Assembly (NCBI RefSeq): GCF_001279525.1
Contig: NZ_LGDY01000092.1
Span: 124,001 to 188,000, forward strand
Direction: 5' to 3'
DNA from: Nocardia sp. NRRL S-836
GTDB taxonomy: Bacteria; Actinomycetota; Actinomycetes; Mycobacteriales; Pseudonocardiaceae
Length of the DNA stretch: 64,000 nucleotides
Shown here piece after piece: positions 1 to 8,014 of the stretch. Numbering within the stretch: position 1 is the first letter of the stretch; each line of letters begins with the position of its first letter. Made by a program: the position numbers and the translations under genes. The notes beneath the pieces were generated by a model that was not told the origin of the DNA, ran no database searches, and was given only the letters and a program-made list of their open reading frames with translations.

Positions 1-703
1 CATCGCTGCGGTTAAGTTGTAGTGCGGTCGCAAGTTGCAGGGCGTAGTGTCCTGTGTGCGGGGTGCGCATCAACTCTTCGAGTATGGCAACGCGCGGCGG
101 GGTCATCTTGATTCCGTCGCGTGATATTACCGCTGGTGCCGGTTGCGCTTCAGCGTACAGGCGCAACGCCTCTTCGACAGCTGACCGGCCAGTTTCGTTG
201 AGGCTGTACAGATTCTGCTTTGTTGTTCTCGTCGCTTCCGTGTTGGTGACAGTGAGCCAGCCCCGCAGACGAAGCCTTGTCAAATGCCCGGCTACTGTGC
301 TTGGTGGTGCATCTAGCCGCGTGGCAAGATCCATGGGCGAACGCGGACTGGGTTCACGCAGGAGTTCGACCATGAGCCTCCGGCGGCTCTCGCTGATCAC
401 CATCCGATGCTCGGCGCCCCACTCGCTACGTGCGCCAGCAGCGGTCAGGCGCCACAGTCGACCGCTGACGCTGGCTCCAGCGGACCCGGTCGTCTCCGGG
501 TCGACGTAGAGCCACTGTGTCTCCTTGAAGAGACGCAGCAGGTTATGCACGGTACTGTCCGGCAGGCCGGATTGAGCGCGCACGTCGACGGACGTGCGCG
601 CGAGTTCAGGCGCCTGCTGAAAAACCCCTATGAGGCGGGCACGTTCTTCTGTATACGCGGGTGCCGTCGTGGGGTAAATCCACACTCGCGTCTCTTTGAT
701 CAT
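1..703 (-). CDS. Partial multi-winged-helix transcriptional regulator
   Basis: The gene starts at an ATG at 703 and runs off the left edge of the window, so only its first 234 codons are visible. Three similar winged-helix modules can be read in order, near residues 10-75, 97-160 and 195 to the edge. Each has a helix followed by a recognition-type helix of the form STVxxxLxRL, as in MarR/ArsR-like regulators. The middle unit carries PPSTVAGHLTRLRLRGWL. The likely role is DNA binding in the cytoplasm. No ligand or enzymatic domain is visible before the edge. No strong ribosome site precedes 703, so an upstream start is possible. The repetition suggests internal duplication; target genes are unknown. 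Confidence 0.72.
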   Translation of the reverse strand, partial: MIKETRVWIYPTTAPAYTEERARLIGVFQQAPELARTSVDVRAQSGLPDSTVHNLLRLFKETQWLYVDPETTGSAGASVSGRLWRLTAAGARSEWGAEHRMVISESRRRLMVELLREPSPRSPMDLATRLDAPPSTVAGHLTRLRLRGWLTVTNTEATRTTKQNLYSLNETGRSAVEEALRLYAEAQPAPAVISRDGIKMTPPRVAILEELMRTPHTGHYALQLATALQLNRSD

Positions 704-785
704 GATCTTGTGTGCTTTCGTGCGGAGGGTGCTGTGCGGCATCGGAGCACGGCACGGCAACGGGCGTGACGCGCCGCGCGCAGGC

Positions 786-1370
786 TTACGGCGCTGGCTC
801 GTTGTCCCGAGGGCGGGCTAGTTGCAGGGCTACTCGGACCACGGTGGGGACGTTCGCGCCCAGTGCGGCTGTGAAGGCGCCGCGCAGCCGTGCGGAGGTG
901 GTGACGTTGAAGGGATGGCAGTCCATGCTCTGTGCGAGCTGGACGTTGTCGAGGCTGTGGATGTCGAGTCCTGGGACATCCGGTGCGCCCGCGTCGTCGG
1001 GTGATCGGTGCCCGTTTCTCAACCGCGGTCCACAGGGTCTGTGGCCGGTACATCAGCGAGCCGTCGCCGACCAGTGCCACGACGGGCCGGGTGGGGGTGG
1101 CCAGTGCGGCGCCGATCGCGGCGGAGACCGCATAGCCCAGGCCGCCACCGGTGGTGAGGAACCCGGCGCGGGTGGACGTGATCGGGAGGTACTGGTGCAT
1201 CAGGCCGCGGTGGCTGGTGATCTCCTCGACCACCCGGCGGACAGCTGCGCGAGCCACTTGCGGTCCACATCGGACACGCCCACCGAGGTGAGCGTGTCGT
1301 GAACTCGGTGCGCGCGTTCGGCTTTGCTCGTGGGGGTATGGCGCATCGGCAGTGGAGTTTGGTAGGTGAC
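786..1370 (-). pseudogene. Fused remnant of benzoylformate decarboxylase and ABC ATPase
   Basis: Reading the minus strand, 1250 to about 1010 matches the C-terminal third of the intact decarboxylase at 2818-4419, including its HRYLPITS-like segment and the thiamine-diphosphate motif GDGSLMYRPQ. The frame is then lost. It resumes at about 1000-786 with the final part (VPGLDI, LAQSM), so an internal block around the DNGGYGAL segment is missing. Upstream of the decarboxylase piece, about 1235-1370 matches the middle of the ATPase gene (compare 4810-4935), including the stretch cttgcggtccacatcgg. An ancestral copy of the ATPase-decarboxylase pair has therefore lost the ATPase end and the decarboxylase start and then decayed. 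No start codon or complete domain remains, so no product is expected. Confidence 0.82.
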
Positions 1371-1412
1371 CACGGACTGAGCCCGCAGAACGCGGCACTC
1401 TGGCGTCTGGTG

Positions 1413-2231
1413 TCACTGGCGTCGTCCGACACCGGCGTACAGGCCGTCCTGCTCGCTATGGCCCGCGCCCGCCAGCCCGCTGCCGGGACGCCACGTCGAG
1501 GTGGTCACCAGGCCCGGCTCGACGAGCTGGTAGCCGGTGAACAGCGCCAGCACTTCTTCCCGCGTACGCGGGAAGATGCTGTCCCGCGAGGACTTCATCG
1601 TGCTGACGATCTGCTCGCCACGGATTGCGGTGAAGTCGTCGGTGAGGTGGGTGAGGCCAAGAAAGCTGCCGGGTGCCAGCGCGTCGCGGTAGCGGGCGAA
1701 CACGCCCACAGGGTCGGCTTCGGGTGCGATGTAGTGGCCGATGGTGACGGCCAGCAGTCCGACCGGCTGGTCGAAGTCGAGCAGCCGGCGGGTCTGCTCG
1801 GCGGCGAGCACGTCCTCGGGGCGGGTGATGTCGGCGTCCACGATGTCGGCGTTGGTGTTGTCCGCCAGCAGTAGACGGCTGTGTGCGACCGCGATCGGTT
1901 CGTGGTCGACGTAGACGACCCGTGCGCCGGGCGCGGCGGCCTGGGCGATCTCGTGGACGTTGCCCACGGTCGGGATGCCCGAGCCCAGGTCGAGAAACTG
2001 GCGGACCCCGGCGTTGATCATGAACAGCACCGCCCGGCGCAGGAACGCCCGGTTCTCCCGCGCGATGCGCACCACGCCCGGCTGCGCTGCTTTCAGCTCT
2101 TCCGCCAGCTGACGGTCCACCGCGAAGTTGTGCCCCCCGCCGAGCAGGTGGTCGTAGACTCTGGCAGCACTGGGGATGTCCGGATTCACCTCGCGCGGCA
2201 GCTCGTCTGCTGCCTCGTCCCGGGCGGTCAC
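1413..2231 (-). CDS. SAM-dependent methyltransferase, DUF574 (Methyltransf_19) family
   Basis: This 272-residue protein has the hallmarks of the actinomycete DUF574 methyltransferases: an N-terminal RVYDHLLGGGHNF motif, a SAM-binding segment QFLDLGSGIPTVGNVHEIA, an acidic strand end VVYVDHEPIAV, and the DADITRPEDVL stretch. Members usually run to about 270 residues, so the length fits. The GTG at 2231 is preferred over longer readings because it overlaps the stop of the upstream membrane-protein gene by 4 bp, which indicates translational coupling. The substrate is unknown; these proteins are often assigned a role from fold alone. A badly decayed relative lies at 24745-25130. Confidence 0.9.
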   Translation of the reverse strand: MTARDEAADELPREVNPDIPSAARVYDHLLGGGHNFAVDRQLAEELKAAQPGVVRIARENRAFLRRAVLFMINAGVRQFLDLGSGIPTVGNVHEIAQAAAPGARVVYVDHEPIAVAHSRLLLADNTNADIVDADITRPEDVLAAEQTRRLLDFDQPVGLLAVTIGHYIAPEADPVGVFARYRDALAPGSFLGLTHLTDDFTAIRGEQIVSTMKSSRDSIFPRTREEVLALFTGYQLVEPGLVTTSTWRPGSGLAGAGHSEQDGLYAGVGRRQ

Positions 2232-2659
2232 CGGGCCCTCAGGCGGTGTGAGTCCTGGGCCTTGAGGAGTAGACCGAGGGCGACCTGCTGTGCAGAGGGG
2301 CCCGTCCGCCACAGGCCGATCACGTTGATACTCAGCGCGAGGGTGCCGGTGCCCAGCACGAGGATCGTCCCGACCGGTACCGCCGTCGCGACGTCCCAGA
2401 TCCCGATACCGAGACAGGCGATGCCCAGCGGCATCAGCGCCGACGACGCCGTGCTCCAGCGGGCCCAGACACGCACGGCCCCGCACTTGCCGGCCAACGC
2501 GCGAGTCGCTTTCGACTGGGCGGGCCCGTCAAGCCGGGCCGCTGCGGCGATCAGCCCGGCGATGTCCGCCGCCGTCGCCGCAACAGCATCGGCTGCGCGG
2601 AGATGGACCGACGTCGTGTCGTGGTCATCGCTGCTTGGGATCGTGGCACCGTCGCTCAT
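2228..2659 (-). CDS. Small two-helix membrane protein
   Basis: The 143-residue product has a soluble N-terminal half rich in Ala, Asp and Thr. Two hydrophobic segments follow at roughly residues 80-120 (around LMPLGIACLGIGIWDVATAV and GTILVLGTGTLALSINVIGL), and then a short basic tail. I chose the ATG at 2659 because AAGGA lies 7-8 bases upstream; a longer reading from 2701 has no such site. It is the first gene of a pair with the DUF574 methyltransferase, joined by a GTGA overlap, so the two products are probably made together. I do not recognise the family. A membrane partner for the methyltransferase is an inference from context only. Confidence 0.78.
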   Translation of the reverse strand: MSDGATIPSSDDHDTTSVHLRAADAVAATAADIAGLIAAAARLDGPAQSKATRALAGKCGAVRVWARWSTASSALMPLGIACLGIGIWDVATAVPVGTILVLGTGTLALSINVIGLWRTGPSAQQVALGLLLKAQDSHRLRAR

Positions 2660-2817
2660 ACTGTCCTTATCTTCCGAGTCGGGTCTGTTCTGTCGCAGCA
2701 ACGGCGTTGCCTCGCCCGTTGCCCACTCTCGGCCGTCGAGGCGTACCGAAGTGTGGGAACAGTTCGCCGCTGAGGAGACTCACATGTCGCTGGGCGCTCC
2801 GCAGACGTAGGCCTGTG

Positions 2818-4419
2818 CTACTCGCGGTGCAGAGTCCGGAGCGGCTGACGGCATGACTCCATGTCGACATGAACCAGCACCGGGGCATCGGCGTCCAGTG
2901 CGGCCGTCACAGCGCTACGCAGCCACCTGAAGTCCGCGACGGTGATGGCGTGACAGCCCATGCTCTGGGCCAACCGGACGAAGTCAACGCCGGCGATGTC
3001 GAGGCCGGGAACGCCTTGTGCTTGCGCGTCGTGCGCCATGGTGTGCAGGGCGCCGTATCCGCCGTTGTCCAGCACGATGATGGCGATCGGTGTTCGCTGT
3101 TGAACGGCGTTCCACAGGGCCTGTGGCCGGTACATCAGCGAGCCGTCGCCGACCAGTGCCACCACGGGGCGGAAGGGCGCGGCCAGCGCGGCTCCGACCG
3201 CGGCGGAGACCGAGTAGCCGAGCACGCCGCTGCCGGTGCTGAGGAATCCGGCGTGCAGGGACGTGATCGGAAGATACCGGTGCATGTCGCTGCGGTGGCC
3301 GGGGACCTCCTCGACGATCACCGCGTTGTCAGGCAGCAGTTCGGCGAGCGTGGCGAGTACCTGCGCGGCCGTGATGCCGCCGCTGCCGGGCGCCGGTGAT
3401 GGCGTCGTGGAACGCCGGGGTGGTGCGGGCAGCTTCTTGCGGGGTGCAGTCGAGGTGATCAGACCGGCGATGCCGAGCGCGGGGCTGGTGTGGATGCCGA
3501 TGCTGCCCGCAGGTGTGCGGGACAGCACCGCGGGGTCGTCGCTGAGCACGAACAGGGGCGGCAGCGCCTGCTGTGCCGGGCTGTGCACGTGATAGGTGAA
3601 CGCGGGCGCGCCGAGCACGACGACCAGGTCGTAGCCGGCCAGTGCCGCGGTCAGCGGGCCCGGCGAGGCGGGCAGGTGCCCGGCGAAGCGCGGGTGGTTT
3701 TCGGGGAAGCTGCAGCGGTGCGACATCGGTGCGGCCCACACGTCGGGGCCCAGCCGGTCGACGAGGCTGACCAGTGTCGGCACGGCGCCGTCCTGGTCGA
3801 CCGCGGCACCGACGACGAAGGCGGTGTGCGCGCTGCGGCCGAGCGCGTCGACGAGGCTCTGGAGGGCGGCCGGGTTCGGGGCGCAGGGCGCGGGCCGGAA
3901 CCGGTCGCCCACCGGTGCCGTCGGCTCGTTCCAGTCGTCGGCCGGCACCGACACCAGCACGGGCCCGTGCGGGGGCTGGGTCGCGATCTGCACCGCGCGC
4001 GCGAGGGCCTCGGGTACGTCCTGGGCGCGCGCGGGCTGGCAGGTCCATTTGAGATAGTCGCCGCCGAGGCCGGCCGGGTCCAGGTTGGCCAGGAACGGGT
4101 CGTGGGGCAGCAATGGCCTGGCCTGCTGGCCGGCCAGCAGCACGATCGGTGCCCGGTTGTGGTGGGCGGTGATGATGCTGCCCATCGCGTTGCCCAGCCC
4201 GGCGGCGGAGTGCAGGTTCACCAGAGCGGGAAGCCCGGTGATCTGGGTGTACCCGTCCGCCATCGCCACGGCGACGCCCTCTTCGAGGGCGTGCACGTAC
4301 TGGAAGTCCTCCGGCCACTGCTGGAGGAATCCGAGTTCGGTCGAGCCGGGGTTGCCAAACACGGTGGTCATGTCCTGGGCGCGCAGGAACTCGCGGACGG
4401 CGTCGCGGACGGTGTGCAC
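2818..4419 (-). CDS. mdlC: Benzoylformate decarboxylase (thiamine diphosphate enzyme)
   Basis: This 533-residue enzyme should convert benzoylformate, or a similar aromatic 2-oxo acid, to the aldehyde and CO2 in the cytoplasm. The three domains of the family are present. The catalytic residues known from the Pseudomonas putida enzyme fall at the same positions: Ser26 (NPGS), Glu47 (ALEEG) and His70 (VNLHSAAG). His277 (FTYH) is the likely counterpart of His281. The cofactor motif GDGS is at about 424, ending near DNGGY at 451. The gene follows the ABC ATPase by 28 bp on the same strand, making it the fifth gene of the transport operon and suggesting that the imported solute is its substrate. 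The exact substrate is not proven: phenylglyoxylate-like acids are the best guess, and other decarboxylases of this fold are an alternative. Confidence 0.9.
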   Translation of the reverse strand: MHTVRDAVREFLRAQDMTTVFGNPGSTELGFLQQWPEDFQYVHALEEGVAVAMADGYTQITGLPALVNLHSAAGLGNAMGSIITAHHNRAPIVLLAGQQARPLLPHDPFLANLDPAGLGGDYLKWTCQPARAQDVPEALARAVQIATQPPHGPVLVSVPADDWNEPTAPVGDRFRPAPCAPNPAALQSLVDALGRSAHTAFVVGAAVDQDGAVPTLVSLVDRLGPDVWAAPMSHRCSFPENHPRFAGHLPASPGPLTAALAGYDLVVVLGAPAFTYHVHSPAQQALPPLFVLSDDPAVLSRTPAGSIGIHTSPALGIAGLITSTAPRKKLPAPPRRSTTPSPAPGSGGITAAQVLATLAELLPDNAVIVEEVPGHRSDMHRYLPITSLHAGFLSTGSGVLGYSVSAAVGAALAAPFRPVVALVGDGSLMYRPQALWNAVQQRTPIAIIVLDNGGYGALHTMAHDAQAQGVPGLDIAGVDFVRLAQSMGCHAITVADFRWLRSAVTAALDADAPVLVHVDMESCRQPLRTLHRE

Positions 4420-4447
4420 GGGTGCTTCTCCTCGGGATGTGTTCGGC

Positions 4448-5221
4448 TCAGGCCGGTGCGTCGGCGCGGCGCAGCGCGGCGGCGAGTTCGGCGCGCAGGG
4501 TGACGAAGGCGGCGCAGGCGCGGGTGTCGATCTGGTGGCGTGGTGAGGGCAGGTCCACGGTGAGCGTGGTGTGGACGGTGGTGGCGGGGCCGGGGGAGAG
4601 GATCAGGACGCGGTCGCCGAGGTACACGGCCTCGTCGAGGTCGTGGGTGACCAGCACGGTGGTCACGGCGTGCTGGGCGCGGATGCGCAGCAGGAGGTCC
4701 TCGAGCTCGAAGCGGGTCTGCGCGTCGACGGAGGCGAACGGCTCGTCCAGCAGCAGAATGGAGGGCCGGGTCGCGAATGCGCGGGCCAGCGCCACCCGCT
4801 GCTGCATGCCGCCGGAGAGCCGGGCGGGCCACTTGCGGTCCACATCGGACAGACCTACGGAGGCGAGCGCGTCATGGACACGTTGGGCGCGTTCAGTCTT
4901 GCCCAGTGGGGTGTCACGCAGCGGCAGTGCGACGGTGTCGGCGACGCGCAACCATGGCGGCAGTGAGCGGTGGTAGTCCTGCAGCACGACGGCGATGCCG
5001 CGGCCGTGCTCGGCGACCGGGTGGCCGGCGGCCTCGATGCGGCCGCGCGCCGGTGGCACGAGGCCGGCGAGGATGCGCAGCAGGGTGGTTTTGCCGCAGC
5101 CGGACGGGCCGACCACGCACAGCATCTCGCCTTCGGCGACGGTGAAGGACACGTCGTCCAGCACGGTGTGTGTGCCGTAGGTGTGGCCGACGCCGGTCAC
5201 GGTCAGCGCGGGAGTGGTCAT
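4448..5221 (-). CDS. ABC transporter ATP-binding protein (nitrate/taurine/sulfonate type)
   Basis: The 257-residue cytoplasmic ATPase shows Walker A GPSGCGKTT, a Q-loop near VVLQDYHRSLPPW, the signature LSGGMQQRVALARA, Walker B ILLLDEPF and the H-loop VTHD. This matches the SsuB/TauB class in length and in pairing with two permeases and an NMT1-like binding protein. The ATG at 5221 overlaps the stop of the upstream permease (ATGA), which settles the start. It should power uptake of the solute bound by the lipoprotein encoded at 6809-7828. A decayed copy of part of this gene survives at about 1235-1370. Confidence 0.95.
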   Translation of the reverse strand: MTTPALTVTGVGHTYGTHTVLDDVSFTVAEGEMLCVVGPSGCGKTTLLRILAGLVPPARGRIEAAGHPVAEHGRGIAVVLQDYHRSLPPWLRVADTVALPLRDTPLGKTERAQRVHDALASVGLSDVDRKWPARLSGGMQQRVALARAFATRPSILLLDEPFASVDAQTRFELEDLLLRIRAQHAVTTVLVTHDLDEAVYLGDRVLILSPGPATTVHTTLTVDLPSPRHQIDTRACAAFVTLRAELAAALRRADAPA

Positions 5222-6036
5222 CGGGCCGGTCCTCGCCGCGCGGCGTCGTGGTGCTGCCAGGCGAGCAGGCGGCGCTGGGCGCGCTGCAGCAGCAGGTGCA
5301 GGGTGTAGCCCAGCGCGCCGATCAGGCAGATCCAGGCCCACATCTGCGCCATGGCGAAGGTGCTGCGGGCGAGGTTGAGCCGGTAGCCGATGCCGCTGGT
5401 GCTGCCCACGAGCTCGGAGATGACCATGAGGATCAGCGCGATGGCCAGGCTGATCTGCAGGCCGGCGAAAATCCGCGGTGCGGCGGCGGGGATGACGATC
5501 CAGATGATCCACCGCGGCCGGCTCAGCCGGAACGCGCGCATGGTGTCGGTGAGCTCCGGGGTGACACCGCGGGCACCGTCGATGGTGTGCAGCAGCACCG
5601 GCCAGATCACTCCGGTGATGATCGTGACCACCTCCATGGTGGGCGTCAGGCCGAAGGTGACCAGGAAGACCGGCACAAGCAGGGGCTGCGGCACCGCGCG
5701 GGCGAGGGTGATCGGCACACGGGCGTAGGCCAGCGCGGCAGGGCAGCGACCCAGCCACAACCCGAGGGCCACGCCGAGCAGTCCGGCCCCGGCCCAGCCG
5801 CCGAGCATCCGGGCCAGGCTCGGCACGATGTCGTCGGTGACCGTGTCGCCCAGCCACAGCCGTGACGGCGGGCCGGACAGCCACAGCTGCCCGGCCGCCT
5901 GGGCGATCCGCGCCGGAGTGGGGAAGTAGGGGTGCCCGGCCGCGGCGGTGACGAGCTGCCACACCGCGATCCAGCCCGCGGCCAAGGCCACCGGCCGCAG
6001 CGCGGCGAGCCACCGGACGCCCCAGGGAAGCTTCAT
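5218..6036 (-). CDS. ABC transporter permease (second of pair)
   Basis: The 272-residue membrane protein has about six transmembrane helices and a cytoplasmic EAA-like loop (near DTMRAFRLSRPRW and IVIPAAAPRIFAG) of the kind that docks with the ATPase. The length and the helix plan fit the SsuC/TauC class. Its ATG at 6036 overlaps the stop of the first permease by 4 bp (ATGA), and its own stop overlaps the ATPase start in the same way. All three subunits are therefore translationally coupled. It most likely forms a heterodimeric channel with the product of 6033-6803. Confidence 0.94.
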   Translation of the reverse strand: MKLPWGVRWLAALRPVALAAGWIAVWQLVTAAAGHPYFPTPARIAQAAGQLWLSGPPSRLWLGDTVTDDIVPSLARMLGGWAGAGLLGVALGLWLGRCPAALAYARVPITLARAVPQPLLVPVFLVTFGLTPTMEVVTIITGVIWPVLLHTIDGARGVTPELTDTMRAFRLSRPRWIIWIVIPAAAPRIFAGLQISLAIALILMVISELVGSTSGIGYRLNLARSTFAMAQMWAWICLIGALGYTLHLLLQRAQRRLLAWQHHDAARRGPAR

Positions 6037-6803
6037 GCGATGGCACCTCGCGAAGCCCAAGGCATCCACCGCTGCTGCGCGGCGATCAGCGCGAGGTCGA
6101 CCGCGGCGTTCGCGGCGGCGGCCAGCACGGCCACGGCGAGCACGAGGTCCATCCGACCGGCCGAGGAGCCCCACAAGTAGGCGGCCTGGCCGATCCCGAC
6201 GGTGCCGCCCACGAGGAACTCGGTACCGACCAGCACGATCAACGCGATCGCGGCAGACAGGCGGACGCCGGTCAGCACGAACGGCGCGATGCTGGGCAGC
6301 ACGTGCCACAGCAGCCGCCGTCGCCGGGGGATGCGAAAGATCCGGGTGATGTCGACCAGGCGGGGCTCGATCTCGTCGAGCGCATGCACGGTGGTGATCA
6401 GGATCGGCCAGGTCGCCGCGAAGGCCGCCAGACTGATCTTGGTCTGGGCGTCGCTGCCCAGCAGCACGATCGCCAGCGGTATCAGCGCGACGCTGGGCAG
6501 CGGCCGCAGGAACTCCACCAGCGGCTGCAGCACCCGCCGCAACAGCGGCAGGTAACCCAGCAGCAGGCCGAGCGTCACGCCGAGCACCGTCGCGCTCGTG
6601 ATCGCGATCAGCCAGGACAAGCCGGTGGACACCGCGTCGCGCAGGAACTCCCGGTCTGTCACCAGATCGCCCAGCGCGAGCGCCACCCTGCCGGGCGGGG
6701 GAACGAAAGCGCGGTCGACCAGTCCTGATCGACTCAGGGCCTCCCAGACGGCCAGGGCACCGGCCAGGCCGGTCCCGGCGCGAAGCACGGCGGCAGCGGT
6801 CAT
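6033..6803 (-). CDS. ABC transporter permease (first of pair)
   Basis: This 256-residue protein has about six membrane helices, including one around VLGVTLGLLLGYLPLL and another around LIVLVGTEFLVGG. It also has the ATPase-contact loop (ITRIFRIPRRRRLLW then HVLPSIAPFVLTG). It starts at an ATG 5 bp after the stop of the binding-protein gene and ends inside the start of the second permease gene. Two different permeases in one operon imply a heterodimeric channel, which is common but not universal in the nitrate/sulfonate/taurine class. The solute is inferred from the neighbouring decarboxylase, not from this sequence. Confidence 0.94.
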   Translation of the reverse strand: MTAAAVLRAGTGLAGALAVWEALSRSGLVDRAFVPPPGRVALALGDLVTDREFLRDAVSTGLSWLIAITSATVLGVTLGLLLGYLPLLRRVLQPLVEFLRPLPSVALIPLAIVLLGSDAQTKISLAAFAATWPILITTVHALDEIEPRLVDITRIFRIPRRRRLLWHVLPSIAPFVLTGVRLSAAIALIVLVGTEFLVGGTVGIGQAAYLWGSSAGRMDLVLAVAVLAAAANAAVDLALIAAQQRWMPWASRGAIA

Positions 6804-6808
6804 CGGAT

Positions 6809-7828
6809 CTAGCCCGCGGCCGGCACGATGAGCTGATCGGCACGCAAGTCCTTGCCGGCCAGTGTTCCGTGCACGCGCATCAGCTCGATCACCCGCTGCA
6901 GCCGGGTGGGATCGAGCGAGGTCGGGAACCGGCCCAGCGACAGCGACGGCACCGACTCCGCGGACACCTTCGTCAGGTCCGGCAACACCTCGGCCAGCGC
7001 GCGGCGGTCGGTGTCGGCGAGCTGGTTGGCCTGCTTCATCGCGCGCTGGAACGCCGCGACCGTCTTCGGGTTGTTCTGGGTGAACTTCGTCTGCGCGACG
7101 TAGCCACTCAACGCCATGTCCGCGGTCGGCCCGGTGATCAGCGGCAGGACCGGTTTCGCGCCGAGCTCCTGCCCGGCACGCGTGATGTAGGGCTCCACGA
7201 GCACGCCGGCGTGGATCTGGCCACTGGAGAGCGCGGCCTGGATCTCCGGGAACTTCACCGGCACGTACAACGCCGCGCCAGGCTCCAGCCCGTTGACCCG
7301 CAGCAGCTCACGCAACAGCAACTCGTTGATGTTGCCACTGGCGTGCACCGAGACTTTCTTGCCCACCAAGTCCTTTGGCTCGCGGATGTTCGCCTCGGGC
7401 TTGGCCACGAGCACCAGCGAGTCCGGCGTGCCCTGGTAGGCGTCGAACACGATCCGGCCGTCGATCGCCCCACCCGCCGCAGCCTGGAAAAAGCTGACGT
7501 AGTTGATCAGGCAGATGTCCAGTGAACCGCCACGGACCGCGTCCAACGCCTCAGGACCCGACCCGTACGTCTTCACCTCGACGCCGAGGCCCTCCTGCTG
7601 GAAGAAGCCCCGCTTCTCGGCCAGGCGCACCGGCGCGTTGTCCACAGTGGCCAGGATGCCGATCCGGATCGGGTTCTTCTCCAGGCCCCCCTGCGGCGCG
7701 GAATGCGAGTCCGAGGCGGATGTCCCATTCAACAGACCGCAGGCACCCACGCTCAGCATCATGACCACCGCGGCCAACGCCCCGGCCAGCCTGCGGCGAT
7801 GGCCACGGGAACGCAGTGAACCCGGCAC
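6809..7828 (-). CDS. ABC transporter substrate-binding lipoprotein (NMT1/SsuA-like)
   Basis: The product (about 339 residues) captures the solute outside the membrane. It begins with a basic region (RSRGHRRR), a hydrophobic stretch and a lipobox LSVGAC, so the mature protein should be a lipid-anchored lipoprotein. The body matches NMT1/SsuA proteins: IGILATVDNAPVRLAEKRG, GSLDICLINYVSFF and KKVSVHASGNIN. I prefer the GTG at 7828 because GAGGGGG lies 10 bases upstream; an ATG at 7876 would give a longer, less typical signal peptide. It is the first gene of the uptake operon and is divergent from the regulator gene at 8015, 186 bp away, so both promoters lie in that gap. Confidence 0.92.
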   Translation of the reverse strand: MPGSLRSRGHRRRLAGALAAVVMMLSVGACGLLNGTSASDSHSAPQGGLEKNPIRIGILATVDNAPVRLAEKRGFFQQEGLGVEVKTYGSGPEALDAVRGGSLDICLINYVSFFQAAAGGAIDGRIVFDAYQGTPDSLVLVAKPEANIREPKDLVGKKVSVHASGNINELLLRELLRVNGLEPGAALYVPVKFPEIQAALSSGQIHAGVLVEPYITRAGQELGAKPVLPLITGPTADMALSGYVAQTKFTQNNPKTVAAFQRAMKQANQLADTDRRALAEVLPDLTKVSAESVPSLSLGRFPTSLDPTRLQRVIELMRVHGTLAGKDLRADQLIVPAAG

Positions 7829-8014
7829 GTCGAACCAACCCCCTCGAAACAACGACGCATGACAGACCGTGATCATCGCGAAGTCATAGGCAGCTGCGGA
7901 AGCCCGAGCAGAGGAGCATTTTTGGGGGGCATTTTCGTCTGCCCCCTTGCGTGCACCGTCTGACGCGCTACGTTATGTGACCGTTTAAATACACGCGTAC
8001 GAAAGAGCCGGACA

